Source: SZUA-448 sp964602475 (lineage in GTDB: Bacteria > Bacillota > Clostridia > Lachnospirales > Lachnospiraceae). From it: a stretch of DNA of 61,717 nucleotides. The DNA lies in contig CAZRRN010000011.1 of assembly GCA_964602475.1 (NCBI GenBank), positions 1 to 61,717 on the forward strand. Direction: 5' to 3'. Below the pieces are notes generated by a model. The model saw only the letters and a program-made list of their open reading frames with translations. It searched no databases and had not been told where the DNA came from. The translations under genes and the position numbers were made by a program. Below, in pieces: positions 1 to 8,590 of the stretch. Position 1 is the first letter of the stretch, and each line of letters opens with the position of its first letter.

Positions 1-71
1 AATAAAGTCATTCATAAAGAAAAAGGAAAGTTGCCAACGTTTACTTGACACAAACTTTTCAATTCTGTTAG

Positions 72-100
72 TTGCTTCTGTCGAAAGTTTACGTTATAAT
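72..100 (+). promoter_or_regulatory. Promoter of the zinc-ribbon/TPM/RT operon
   Basis: TTGCTT (72-77) and TATAAT (95-100) are separated by 17 bp, a good sigma-A type promoter. Transcription would start near 107, inside the R2 palindromes, and run into the gene at 257. Confidence 0.7.
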
Positions 101-208
101 GAAATCATAAACGATTTCAGGCAAGCTGTAATGCAACTTGAGATAATAAAACCGTAAACGGTTCTAGGCAAGTTGCAATGCAACTTGAGACAATGAAACC
201 GTAAACGG
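101..208 (+). repeat. R2 palindromic repeats, three degenerate units
   Basis: The first unit opens with a hairpin GAAATC/GATTTC (101-118) and is followed by an AAGCTGTAATGCAACTT-like arm. The second (about 148-190) has AACCG TAAA CGGTT followed by the palindrome AAGTTGCAATGCAACTT. The third (195-208) is cut off after GAAACCGTAAACGG. The same two palindromes in the same order recur exactly at 21412-21567. The segment lies in the 5' untranslated region of the first operon. Confidence 0.85.
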
Positions 209-256
209 CAAGAGTTTATGTTATTGTTTTTAAGTAAAGAACATGGAGGAAGAGGT

Positions 257-1915
257 ATGTATTCCTGTAAAAACTGTGGAGGTAATATCGTATTTGATAT
301 TCCGTCCCAGAAGCTGAAGTGTGAACACTGTGATGCACTTTTTGATCCTTATGAGGTTGAAAAGGAAACAGATGCGGAGAATGCGCAGTTATTTGATGCG
401 CAGGTTTTTACCTGTCCCCAGTGCGGTGCTGAAATCCTTGCTTCAGATAATTCAAGTGCAGAGTTTTGTCTGTATTGTGGCGGTTCGACAATTCTGAGCA
501 GCAGAATCAGTAAAGAAAAACGTCCGGACTATCTTATTACCTTCAAGAAGACAAAGGAAGACTGTATTAAGGCATATAAAGATTTTATGAAGAAAGCTTT
601 GTTTGCACCCGGAAAGCTGAAGGACCCGACTCACCTTGAAAAATTCCGTGCAATTTATATGCCGTACTGGACATATCAGGTTGAACAGAAGGGTGATACA
701 ACACTAAAAGGAACGAGAACACATCGGCAGGGAGATTATGAGATTACAGAGCACTACGATCTTAACTTTACTCTTGATGCCGGATATCGTGGCATGTCAC
801 ATGATGCATCATCTTATTTCTCGGACAATATGACAGAGAGTCTTGCTCCGTACCATGTAAATGAAATGATGAATTTTACCCCCTCGTTACTGAGTGGTTT
901 TTATGCTGATACCTCTGATGTGGACAGCAAGATTTATATCAGCGAGTGCAACAGCTTTGCCAATGAAGAAACGTTACAGAAGGTTAAAAGAATAAATCAA
1001 TACAGGAAGTATTCAATAGAGTCACCGGCAAGTGAACAGGCACTGAATGAGGTGTTTCACAGTACGGTTCTTACGCCGGACAGTACGCTTTACCCGACTT
1101 GGTTTTTAACATACCGGAATGAGGACAATGTCCTCTATGCAGCAGTAAACGGACAGACAGGCAAGGTAGTTGCAGATATTCCGATTGATCATAAAAAATA
1201 CCTCATTACGTCATTGATTCTTGCAATTCCGATTTTCTTTCTGCTGAATCTTCTTTTTGTGATACTTCCGACTTCAACAATGAACTGGGCTCTCATACTG
1301 AATCTGATCGTAATCAGTATGTACGGATCTGAGATTAAAGAGATTAACAAACGGGAAACCGGAGAAGATGACAGAGGTCTGGCATTTGTCAGAAAGAAAA
1401 TCAAAAAGAAAAAGGGCAACAAACAAGAGAATCAAAAAACGAGTACCACAGGAGCAGAGGCGAAAAGCAAGAAGAACGCCGGTCCGTTGAAAGTGATATC
1501 TGTTATTTTAATCATTCTTTTTCTGATTGTTATGGGAGTAACTCTATTTGCGAGAATGGAGAATTTTTTCGGTGCGATAATTCCACTGGTGATTCTGATT
1601 ATTGAAATTATTTGTACAATTAATAGCTCAGGATATGTACAGCCTATGGAAAATAACACAAATAAAGAAGAATCAATAAAGAATAGAGCTTATCGAAAAA
1701 ATATGGCACCTTATTATTTTTCCATGGCGGCTTCTGTGATAGCCTGTCTGATGTTTGCTATTAATCCGCCGGCGGACTGGTGGTACTATGTGGCAGCACT
1801 CCTGGCAGGAGGAGTGGTATTGTATTCAATTTCCGGAATAATCAGTAAGTATAACAGGCTTTCCTCTCATAAAATACCGGAACTGCATGACAGGGGAGGT
1901 GAAGCACATGAGTAG
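257..1915 (+). CDS. Zinc-ribbon multi-pass membrane protein, function unknown
   Basis: A 552-residue protein if translation starts at 257, where GGAGGAAGAGG precedes the ATG; a longer frame from 218 lacks a ribosome site. The N-terminus carries two zinc-ribbon knuckle pairs (CKNC and CEHC near residues 4-25, CPQC and CLYC near 54-75), resembling TFIIB-type zinc ribbons. A soluble middle of about 240 residues is followed by two hydrophobic hairpins (around 320-365 and 410-465), a Lys-rich stretch between them, and a final hydrophobic pair near 490-535. The next gene overlaps it by 8 bp, so the two are translationally coupled. Proteins of this layout are often found beside TPM-domain proteins in Clostridia; no enzymatic motif is visible and the function is unknown. 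Confidence 0.85.
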   Translation: MYSCKNCGGNIVFDIPSQKLKCEHCDALFDPYEVEKETDAENAQLFDAQVFTCPQCGAEILASDNSSAEFCLYCGGSTILSSRISKEKRPDYLITFKKTKEDCIKAYKDFMKKALFAPGKLKDPTHLEKFRAIYMPYWTYQVEQKGDTTLKGTRTHRQGDYEITEHYDLNFTLDAGYRGMSHDASSYFSDNMTESLAPYHVNEMMNFTPSLLSGFYADTSDVDSKIYISECNSFANEETLQKVKRINQYRKYSIESPASEQALNEVFHSTVLTPDSTLYPTWFLTYRNEDNVLYAAVNGQTGKVVADIPIDHKKYLITSLILAIPIFFLLNLLFVILPTSTMNWALILNLIVISMYGSEIKEINKRETGEDDRGLAFVRKKIKKKKGNKQENQKTSTTGAEAKSKKNAGPLKVISVILIILFLIVMGVTLFARMENFFGAIIPLVILIIEIICTINSSGYVQPMENNTNKEESIKNRAYRKNMAPYYFSMAASVIACLMFAINPPADWWYYVAALLAGGVVLYSISGIISKYNRLSSHKIPELHDRGGEAHE

Positions 1916-2693
1916 ATTACATATGAGTTGTTGGCTTATGCTGCTTCTGACAGCTATTCTGGTGGCTCTGCCGGCTCCGAAACAGGCTTTTGCTGCAGTG
2001 TGGTATTCAAATGAAGCTACAGATTATCAGGTTATTATTGAAGATGATGCCGATCTTCTCACAGATTATGAAGAATCTCAGCTGGTATACAGTATGACTG
2101 GGATTACCGGGTATGGCGGAGCGGCATTCAAAACAATCAGTAAAAACAGCGGATCCGCTTCTGGTTATGCACAAAGCTATTATTATCAGACCTTTGGATC
2201 AGACAGCGGAATCATTTTTCTGATTGATATGGATAACCGGCGGATTCAGATTTATTCGAATGGAGCGGTTTATGAGGTAATTACCGACAGCTATGCCGAT
2301 ATCATTACTGACAACATCTATACCTATGCAACCGAAGAAGACTATTTTACCTGTGCATGCAAAGCATATGAACAGGTGTATGCGCTTCTTGACGGTCAGA
2401 AGATTGCAATGCCGATGAAATACATCAGCAATGCGGTATTTGCATTGATTGCTGCGCTGCTGATCAGCTTTCTGATTGCCCGCAAAGCGTCAAAGGTAAA
2501 GCAGCCGACAAGACAGGAGCAGGTGAAAGCAATTGTTGCCCAATGTAATATTACGAATCCTGCTGCTGAGCTTACCAAAAAGACAAAGCACTATAGTCCT
2601 CGCAGCAGCGGAAGCAGTGGTGGTGGCGGAAGCAGCGGCGGAGGCGGCGGTCACGGCGGCGGAGGCGGCGGAGGCGGCGGTCACGGCTTCTGA
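1908..2693 (+). CDS. TPM-domain secreted/membrane protein with Gly-rich tail
   Basis: The start at 1908 follows GGGAGGTG and lies inside the end of the preceding gene; the product is 261 residues. A signal peptide (about residues 1-28, ending AFA) precedes a TPM domain, the fold seen in YgcG-like and photosystem II repair proteins, with the recognisable DDADLLTDYEE opening and a GIIFLIDMDNRRIQIY core. One transmembrane helix follows near 170-190, then a basic linker and a tail made almost only of Gly, Ser and His. TPM domains have been linked to membrane protein quality control or phosphatase activity, but the role here is not known. Coupling to the zinc-ribbon gene suggests a shared envelope function. 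Confidence 0.85.
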   Translation: MSRLHMSCWLMLLLTAILVALPAPKQAFAAVWYSNEATDYQVIIEDDADLLTDYEESQLVYSMTGITGYGGAAFKTISKNSGSASGYAQSYYYQTFGSDSGIIFLIDMDNRRIQIYSNGAVYEVITDSYADIITDNIYTYATEEDYFTCACKAYEQVYALLDGQKIAMPMKYISNAVFALIAALLISFLIARKASKVKQPTRQEQVKAIVAQCNITNPAAELTKKTKHYSPRSSGSSGGGGSSGGGGGHGGGGGGGGGHGF

Positions 2694-2755
2694 TTCCTTC
2701 GAACAGAGAACAACAGATGAAAAAGAAGAGTATAATGGTTAATTGGGAGGAAAAG

Positions 2756-3661
2756 ATGAAGACAGATGTATATCTGCATGGAATGATTCTTGCTACAACA
2801 AGTTTTTTATTGAAAGATGGTTTTTTACGACCGGACGATTATTCTGAAATCAGCATGAAATATCGGCTGCCCGGAGGTGAAACCGGAACCTGCGCAACAG
2901 TTCTTGAATCTCTCGGTTTATCGGTACGGATGGACGGAAACCATATAGGAACCAACGTTGCACCGGTTCTGAAGGATTTCTATAAGGGAAAGTCTGTCTG
3001 GCTTGATTCCTTATTCTTTGACGAAGAATATGAGGGCCTTGAGGATTATGTCATTATAGCGGACGATGTACGTTCACCGATGGGAACCTTCGGTTCATTT
3101 TACAGTAATGGAGAAAAACGCTGGAATATGCCAATCGAAAATGATATTATCAACTGTACAACAGCAGCGATTGATCCGTATTTCGGAGAGGCTACTAAAA
3201 TGGCAGCGGAGCTTTGCGTAAAACATGGAATTCCATATGTTACGATTGATTGTAAATATGACAGCTATCTGCATCAGCATGCGGCAGTATCCGTGATATC
3301 AGGAGAAGGAATAAGCAGCAATTATCCGGGAAAAACACGCGAGGATATGTTTGAGCTTTACCGGGAAAATAGTGACGGACTCACGATTATTACGGCCGGA
3401 AGCAAGCCTTTTTCCTACGGAAGAAGGGGTGGAGAAAAGAAGCAGTTTACTCCCTTTAAGGTCGATGTAGTAAGCACACTGGGTGCAGGAGATACATTCA
3501 AGGCGGGCTGTACTTATGCTCTTAATAGGGGAATGGAAGATGACGAGTTGGTTCGTTTTGCAAGTGCCTGTTCGGCGGTTGCTATTTCGGCGTTTCCGCT
3601 ACCCTTAAATCCACCGACTCTCGAGAAGGTGAACCAGCTGATAAGTCGCTGTACATCGTGA
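2756..3661 (+). CDS. PfkB-family carbohydrate/nucleoside kinase
   Basis: A 301-residue sugar kinase of the ribokinase/PfkB family. The C-terminal signature TLGAGDTFKAG holds the catalytic Asp and the anion hole, and a Gly-rich substrate region (PGGETGTCA) lies near residue 40. The start at 2756 follows TTGGGAGGAAAAG; upstream in-frame ATGs have no ribosome site. The substrate cannot be read from sequence: fructoselysine, adenosine and 2-keto-3-deoxy sugars are all handled by relatives. It sits 62 bp after the TPM gene and 59 bp before the next zinc-ribbon gene, so it probably belongs to the same transcript. Confidence 0.85.
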   Translation: MKTDVYLHGMILATTSFLLKDGFLRPDDYSEISMKYRLPGGETGTCATVLESLGLSVRMDGNHIGTNVAPVLKDFYKGKSVWLDSLFFDEEYEGLEDYVIIADDVRSPMGTFGSFYSNGEKRWNMPIENDIINCTTAAIDPYFGEATKMAAELCVKHGIPYVTIDCKYDSYLHQHAAVSVISGEGISSNYPGKTREDMFELYRENSDGLTIITAGSKPFSYGRRGGEKKQFTPFKVDVVSTLGAGDTFKAGCTYALNRGMEDDELVRFASACSAVAISAFPLPLNPPTLEKVNQLISRCTS

Positions 3662-3720
3662 ATGCAGTGATTTATAGTAATACAACAAAGATCAACTGAT
3701 AAGAGAAGGAGAGGATGAAC

Positions 3721-4296
3721 ATGGGATTTCTTGACAAGATTCTGGGAGCGGGAACAGAACAAAAAGTATCACACTTTTTAAATGAGCAGGTAAATGATAT
3801 CAATACTGCAATTAATCAGGAAAAGAACCGAAGCTCATCTGCAGGAGCGAAGGTTTCCTTTTGTGCACAATGTGGGGCGAGGCTTTCTGACGGGCAGAAA
3901 TTCTGTCCCGACTGTGGAACACCGGTTCAGACAGTGATGAATACAGCTGCAGCACAAAGCAGAAATAGCAGTTCAGGTTCCGGAAGCTCCATTGAAATTC
4001 GAATGAACGAAATACTATCTTCGGAATTCTCCGGGTTTGAAGTTCGAAAAGAGATTCCGTCAACGGATTACGGTGCTGCAGTCGGAAGCAGAAATTACAG
4101 CTATGGTCTGTTTCGCAACGGCAGTCCGGTCTTGTTTATTCTTTTGACAGAACACAACAGGGACAACAATCGTGCCTTCCGGGGGGCAAAGGAAGCCTCT
4201 GATCGATCAGGAATACCGGTTATGAATTTTTATACTCATATGGAAAACGAACATCAATATGTTACAAACCGGATTCGGCAGGCAGTCGGTAATTAA
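3721..4296 (+). CDS. Zinc-ribbon protein with C-terminal nuclease-like domain, function unknown
   Basis: A 191-residue soluble protein. Start 3721 is preferred over 3715 because AAGGAGAGG abuts 3715 but is well spaced from 3721. Residues 42-65 form a zinc ribbon with CAQCG and CPDCG pairs. A Ser-rich linker leads to a C-terminal domain beginning RMNEILSSEFSGFEVRKEI, with the pattern of small restriction-endonuclease-like folds; this assignment is weak. It is the gene directly upstream of the reverse transcriptase and its structured leader. Function is not known. Confidence 0.75.
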   Translation: MGFLDKILGAGTEQKVSHFLNEQVNDINTAINQEKNRSSSAGAKVSFCAQCGARLSDGQKFCPDCGTPVQTVMNTAAAQSRNSSSGSGSSIEIRMNEILSSEFSGFEVRKEIPSTDYGAAVGSRNYSYGLFRNGSPVLFILLTEHNRDNNRAFRGAKEASDRSGIPVMNFYTHMENEHQYVTNRIRQAVGN

Positions 4297-4304
4297 TGAA
4301 AGGA

Positions 4305-4440
4305 ATGAATCGAAGGGGGAACGCAATCTGCACCTGTGGTGGGGCGAAGCATACGGAACCAGTTGGTATTACAGGTTGCCGCTGTATGTTCAGTCCTGTG
4401 TCAGCATCGCTGTCTTCAAAGCATTTCCCCCTTCTTTCAT
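4305..4440 (+). ncRNA. Candidate structured RNA flanked by complementary arms, upstream of RT
   Basis: A 136-nt segment between the zinc-ribbon gene and the RT is bounded by arms at 4305-4324 and 4421-4440. GAAGGGGGAA (4312-4321) pairs perfectly with TTCCCCCTTC (4425-4434); ATGAA (4305-4309) pairs with TTCAT (4436-4440) and GC (4323-4324) with GC (4421-4422), about 17 pairs in all. The interior holds further pairings such as ACCTGT with ACAGGT, CATAC with GTATG, and the local hairpins ACCAGTTGGT and CAGCATCGCTG. This arrangement, just 13 nt before an RT start codon, is what retron msr-msd RNAs with a1/a2 arms look like, but no retron priming site was proved and the RT is not a clear retron type. 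Confidence 0.4.
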
Positions 4441-4453
4441 ATAGCGGAGTACT

Positions 4454-5655
4454 ATGGGGATACTTGATCAGTTAAAAGAGCCTGCTATATGGCAGGAGTT
4501 TTATGAATACAAAAAGGAACGGGCTCATTTGTCGAAACGGGACGAGGAGTCTTTTTTTAAATTTATTAATGAACAACGGTATCTTTCTTTGACAGAACAG
4601 CCGTTATTAACCTTTGATTACCCTGTAAAAAAGCTGATTAATAAAGCTGATACGGGTAAGAAGCGTGTGGTCTATTCCTTCTCGGAAGACGAGAGTATGC
4701 TGCTTAAGCTGGCGGCATATCTACTGTATCGTTATGATGACCGCCTGTCAGACCGGTGTTACTCCTTTCGTAAGAATTTTGGTTCTGTACGGGCAGTACG
4801 TGAGATAACAGCATTTCCGGACATAGATGAGCTATATTGCTATAAGGTGGATATATCAAATTACTTTAACAGCATTGATACAGAGCTTCTGCTTCCAATG
4901 CTGAAGAAGCTTCTGGCAGATGATCCGATGTTTTATCATTTTCTGGAACGGCTTTTATCAGCGAACCGAGCTTATTTTGATGGGGAACTGGTTGAGGAGC
5001 AACGCGGAGTGATGGCAGGAATTCCGATTTCTCCGTTCTTGGCCAATGTGTATCTGACTGAGCTTGACTTCTGGTTTGAAAACCATGGAATTCCTTATGC
5101 AAGATATTCAGATGATATTCTTTTGTTTGCGGAAAATGAAGAACAGTTGGACAGTCTGAAAAAAGTTATTGCAGATAAACTGGATCAATACCATCTTAAA
5201 TCAATCGGGAGAAGGAAAGTATTACACTGCCACATGAAGCATGGAGCTTTCTTGGAATTTCTTATTGTGCGGGAAGGGCGGATCTTTCAGAAGCAACCAT
5301 TAGGAAAATGAAAGGAAAAATCCGTCGGAAGGCTAGGGCAATCTTTCGGTGGCGGCTGAAAAAAAACGCTTCTGCAGAGCATGCCCAGAAGGTTCTTATT
5401 CGTACAATGAATAAAAAATTTTATGACACACAGGATGCACATGAGCTAACCTGGTCACGCTGGTTCTTTCCTCTGCTTTCGGAGTCAGCCGGATTGAAGG
5501 AAATTGATGCATATTTACAGCAGTATATTCGTTATACTGCAACGGGATCTCACGGGAAAAAGAATTACGATACCAGATACAGTGATATGAAAGAACTGGG
5601 ATACCGCAGTCTGGTGCATGAATTTTATCAGTTCCGTGAGAACACGATCTTATAA
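4454..5655 (+). pseudogene. Reverse transcriptase, split by a one-base frameshift
   Basis: The first frame (4454-5311) carries RT motifs: KVDISNYFNSID with the catalytic Asp133, GVMAGIPISPFLANVYL (motif 4) and the active site YSDD at residues 218-221. After HLK (AAA at 5198-5200) the family sequence continues in the -1 frame, reading INREKESITLPHEAWSFLG, then ISYCAGRADLSEATIRK and on through the frame that ends at 5655. Adding one A to the AAA run would restore a single protein of about 400 residues with a complete thumb domain. The start has GGAG 4 nt upstream. The motif-4 sequence differs from classical retron (QGAPTSP) and DGR (GNLTSQ) types, so the RT class is left open. It may be a recent pseudogene or a sequence error. 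Confidence 0.85.
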
Positions 5656-5697
5656 GCTATGAAATACTGGTCAGCTGCGATGACGCTGTAATTTTAG

Positions 5698-5737
5698 ATA
5701 AAATCAAATCAGAATAGTTATTATAATTTGATTTTAT
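5698..5737. terminator. AT-rich perfect inverted repeat after the RT
   Basis: ATAAAATCAAAT (5698-5709) is repeated exactly inverted at 5726-5737 with a 16-nt loop and is followed by a run of A. It is too AT-rich to be a confident intrinsic terminator, but it is the only structure in the 164-bp gap between the RT and the ABC-2 exporter. Confidence 0.4.
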
Positions 5738-5819
5738 AAAAAAAGTATGTGATGTTATATTTTTTTTCTATCTGCAATAAGATAAATCCTGTGGATAAGA
5801 AACCATATGGAGGATGACG

Positions 5820-6824
5820 ATGGCTGATATTGAAGTAAACCGGTTGGTAAAGGAATATGAGTATTACGAAAAGGGACAGGGACTTAAAGGCTCTGTTGCT
5901 AATATATTCAAGCGTAAAAAACTGATACGGAAAGCAGTGAACGGTATTTCCTTTGAAATTAATGAAGCTGGGGTTATCGGCTTTCTTGGACCGAACGGAG
6001 CAGGGAAAACGACAACAATGAAAATGTTATCCGGAATTCTGTTTCCGACTTCGGGGACGGCAAATGTTAACGGATTTGTTCCATGGGAGCGTAAGAAAGA
6101 CTTCAAGATGAATATGTCGATTGTAATGGGACAGAAAACACAGCTTAACTGGGATCTTCCTGCAACAGATTCGTTCTATCTGGCATCAAGAATTTACGAG
6201 CTGGAAGAAAGCATATACAAGAAGAATATGAATGAACTGGTGGATGTGCTTCATGCAGAAAAACAGCTGAATGTTCAGGTTCGTCGGCTGTCACTCGGTG
6301 AGCGTATGAAAATGGAACTGATTGCTGCACTGATTCATAAACCGAAAATTGTTTTTCTTGACGAACCGACCATTGGGCTGGATTTTGTATCTCAACAGAG
6401 TATTAGGGAATTTATCAAATATTACTGTGAACAGAACCAAGCAACTGTTATCCTTACAAGCCATTACATGAAGGATATTGAAGCTCTGTGTAAAAGAGCA
6501 ATCATTATCAGCGACGGCAATCTTGTATATGACGGTGATCTGCATAAGATAAATGATATCTTCGGGAAACATAAGGTAATTCGTCTGCAGTTTGAACGAC
6601 CAGTCTTACAGGAAGAGATGAACCAATATGGAAGGATTACAGAGTATAGAGAAGATACAATGACCGTAAAGCTGGAGGTTGAACAAAAGGACCTTCGTGA
6701 CTGCGCAAAAAAACTGTTGAGCACACTTCCTGTACAGGATCTGATAATTGAGGACACTGAGATTGAAGATGCAATTGCACGGTTATATAAGATGAACGGA
6801 GTTGAACTTGAAAAAAACGGGTGA
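5820..6824 (+). CDS. ABC-2 exporter ATP-binding protein
   Basis: A 334-residue ATPase with Walker A (GPNGAGKTT), the signature LSLGERMK, Walker B KIVFLDEP and an H-loop SHYMKD. Start 5820 is chosen because GGAGG lies 6 nt before it; the ATG at 5814 abuts the ribosome site. The N-terminal insertion between residues 10 and 40 and the C-terminal extension are those of ABC-2 type drug/polymer exporters. The two following genes are its membrane partners, so the three probably form one export complex. The substrate is unknown. Confidence 0.9.
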   Translation: MADIEVNRLVKEYEYYEKGQGLKGSVANIFKRKKLIRKAVNGISFEINEAGVIGFLGPNGAGKTTTMKMLSGILFPTSGTANVNGFVPWERKKDFKMNMSIVMGQKTQLNWDLPATDSFYLASRIYELEESIYKKNMNELVDVLHAEKQLNVQVRRLSLGERMKMELIAALIHKPKIVFLDEPTIGLDFVSQQSIREFIKYYCEQNQATVILTSHYMKDIEALCKRAIIISDGNLVYDGDLHKINDIFGKHKVIRLQFERPVLQEEMNQYGRITEYREDTMTVKLEVEQKDLRDCAKKLLSTLPVQDLIIEDTEIEDAIARLYKMNGVELEKNG

Positions 6825-6866
6825 AAAATAAATGTGAATTTTTTTCATCTGACATGAGAGGTAAGT

Positions 6867-7676
6867 ATGAAAGTACTAAAAAAGTATGGGACAACCTTTG
6901 TAATGGCTATGGAGAGTGCACTCGAATACCGGACAAACTTTCTGCTTAGTCTGGTTGGTGGTGCATTTTCGGTAATCATTCAGTTTTTTGTCTGGACAGC
7001 GATATACGGTGGAGATTTAGAACAATCCATGTTTGGCTACCGGTACAATCAGATGATAACTTATATTCTGCTTGCGGGGGTAGTTTCAAGGCTTGTATCG
7101 ACCGGATTTGAATGGGATATTGCTTCTGATATCAAGAATGGAACCTTGAGCCGATTTCTGGTTCAGCCCATTAGGTATCTGCCGTACAGGGTGTTTTCTT
7201 TCTTCGGGAATAAAGTAATTCAGCTCGGAATTTTTACGCTGCTGTCGCTTGGAATAATGTTAGTGTTGAACTTTACCATCGGAACTTCATTTCAGGTATC
7301 TCAGATGTTTTATCTTCCGCTTGTTATTATACTGGCCTTAATGCTGAATTGTCTGATTTTTTATACGCTTAGTGCACTGGCTTTCTGGATTACGGATGTT
7401 GCCGGAATCTTTATGGGAATGGGAGTTATCAGCAATATTCTCTGCGGAGGAATCTTTCCTTTGGAGGTATTTGGTGAGACAGCGCAAAAAATATTCCGTT
7501 TTCTTCCCTTTCGGTATATCATTTATCTTCCGCTTAATATTTTATGTGGTAATTGTACGACTGCTGATATACAGAACGGTCTGATTCTTCAATTTGTATG
7601 GATTATCGTATTTTTTACGGCATCACAGCTTGTATGGAAATCAGGAATGAAGAAATTTATTGCAGTCGGAGGTTGA
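6867..7676 (+). CDS. ABC-2 exporter permease, first subunit
   Basis: A 269-residue integral membrane protein with about six hydrophobic helices, starting at 6867 after GAGAGG. It contains the sequence WDIASDIKNGTLSRFLVQP, typical of the cytoplasmic loop in ABC-2 permeases of the ABC2_membrane_6 type, which occur as pairs beside one ATPase. It lies 42 bp downstream of that ATPase. Confidence 0.85.
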   Translation: MKVLKKYGTTFVMAMESALEYRTNFLLSLVGGAFSVIIQFFVWTAIYGGDLEQSMFGYRYNQMITYILLAGVVSRLVSTGFEWDIASDIKNGTLSRFLVQPIRYLPYRVFSFFGNKVIQLGIFTLLSLGIMLVLNFTIGTSFQVSQMFYLPLVIILALMLNCLIFYTLSALAFWITDVAGIFMGMGVISNILCGGIFPLEVFGETAQKIFRFLPFRYIIYLPLNILCGNCTTADIQNGLILQFVWIIVFFTASQLVWKSGMKKFIAVGG

Positions 7677-7772
7677 GAAGAGACCGGCGGCGGTTTTATT
7701 TATAAAAATCAGTGAAGACTTCTTTGGTATTAGAACTGGACGATTACCAACTGAGCTGAAATGAGGAAATAT

Positions 7773-8573
7773 ATGAATAGAATAAGTAAATTACTTCGAA
7801 TTTATGCGGTGCTGTTAAAGACAAGCGCGATGCAGCAGTTAGAATATAGGGCAAATTTTATTGTGGGAATTGTGGTGGAATGCACCTATCTGATTTCGAA
7901 GCTGTTGTATGTATTAATTGTATATCAGGCAGGGAGCGAGGTCAGCGGAATATCTGCAGCAGAGGTTAAACTGTTTATCGGAACCTTTATGCTGGTAACT
8001 GCGGTATACACAGCCTTTTTTATGAATAACTTTTATTCTCTTTCCGGGCTGATCCGGAACGGAGAGCTGGATATGCTGATTGTGAAACCGGTATCACTCC
8101 AGTTCTATACGACGCTGCGTACAGTCAATCTGTCAATTCCGATTCCCAATATTATTGCCGGACTCTATCTTCTATGTACATCGTGGAAAGAAGCCGGGAT
8201 CGCGGTAAACCTGCAAAATGTAATCATATATCTTTTGGTTCTGTTCAGTGGCATCCTAATGAGCTATTCGGTCTTTCTTCTTCCGAACATCCTGTCCTTC
8301 TGGGTTGTAAAGACGGATGCTGTAGTTGAAATATCTGATAAACTCTGGGACTTTAATAATATGCCAATGAAAATATATCCGGTATGTCTTCAGAGAATCC
8401 TTGTCTTTGTTTTTCCGGTATTTTTTGTGACAAATTATCCGGTCATGGCTGTGCTGCGTACCATGTCGGTCTATGATATCATATGGGTGCTTGCAGGTCC
8501 GGTTCTTTTCTTTTTTCTGGTACGGTTGGTGTGGCGGGTTTCTATAAAGCAGTATAGCAGTGCAGGCGGTTGA
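7773..8573 (+). CDS. ABC-2 exporter permease, second subunit
   Basis: A 266-residue six-helix protein, homologous in layout to the preceding permease: the loop sequence SGLIRNGELDMLIVKPVS corresponds to its partner's NGTLSRFLVQP. Start 7773 follows TGAGG; the in-frame ATG at 7761 includes that ribosome site. The stop codon falls inside the loop of a terminator hairpin, so transcription of the exporter operon ends here. Confidence 0.85.
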   Translation: MNRISKLLRIYAVLLKTSAMQQLEYRANFIVGIVVECTYLISKLLYVLIVYQAGSEVSGISAAEVKLFIGTFMLVTAVYTAFFMNNFYSLSGLIRNGELDMLIVKPVSLQFYTTLRTVNLSIPIPNIIAGLYLLCTSWKEAGIAVNLQNVIIYLLVLFSGILMSYSVFLLPNILSFWVVKTDAVVEISDKLWDFNNMPMKIYPVCLQRILVFVFPVFFVTNYPVMAVLRTMSVYDIIWVLAGPVLFFFLVRLVWRVSIKQYSSAGG

Positions 8574-8590
8574 AAGACCGCCTTTTATTT
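8564..8590 (+). terminator. Intrinsic terminator of the exporter operon
   Basis: AGGCGGT and ACCGCCT form a stem around a TGAAAG loop, followed by TTTTATTTT. It sits between the exporter and the convergent Na/Pi cotransporter and overlaps the stop codon of the former. Confidence 0.8.

Noticed and set aside
4259..4444. 61-codon frame overlapping the same segment
   Set aside because: It begins inside the preceding gene without a ribosome site and has no recognisable sequence features.
4296..4475. 59-codon frame starting TAATG-coupled to the zinc-ribbon gene, with four Cys
   Set aside because: It runs across the inverted arms and into the RT start, resembles no known protein, and competes with the RNA interpretation; kept only as an alternative explanation.
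5190..5210. Programmed -1 frameshifting to make a full RT
   Set aside because: The zero-frame context CTT-AAA-TCA is not a slippery heptamer and no ribosome-site stimulator was seen; a lost A in a homopolymer is simpler.
4305..5655. Diversity-generating retroelement
   Set aside because: The RT lacks the DGR-type motif 4 (GNLTSQ), and no template/variable repeat pair with A substitutions or a C-type lectin target was seen nearby.
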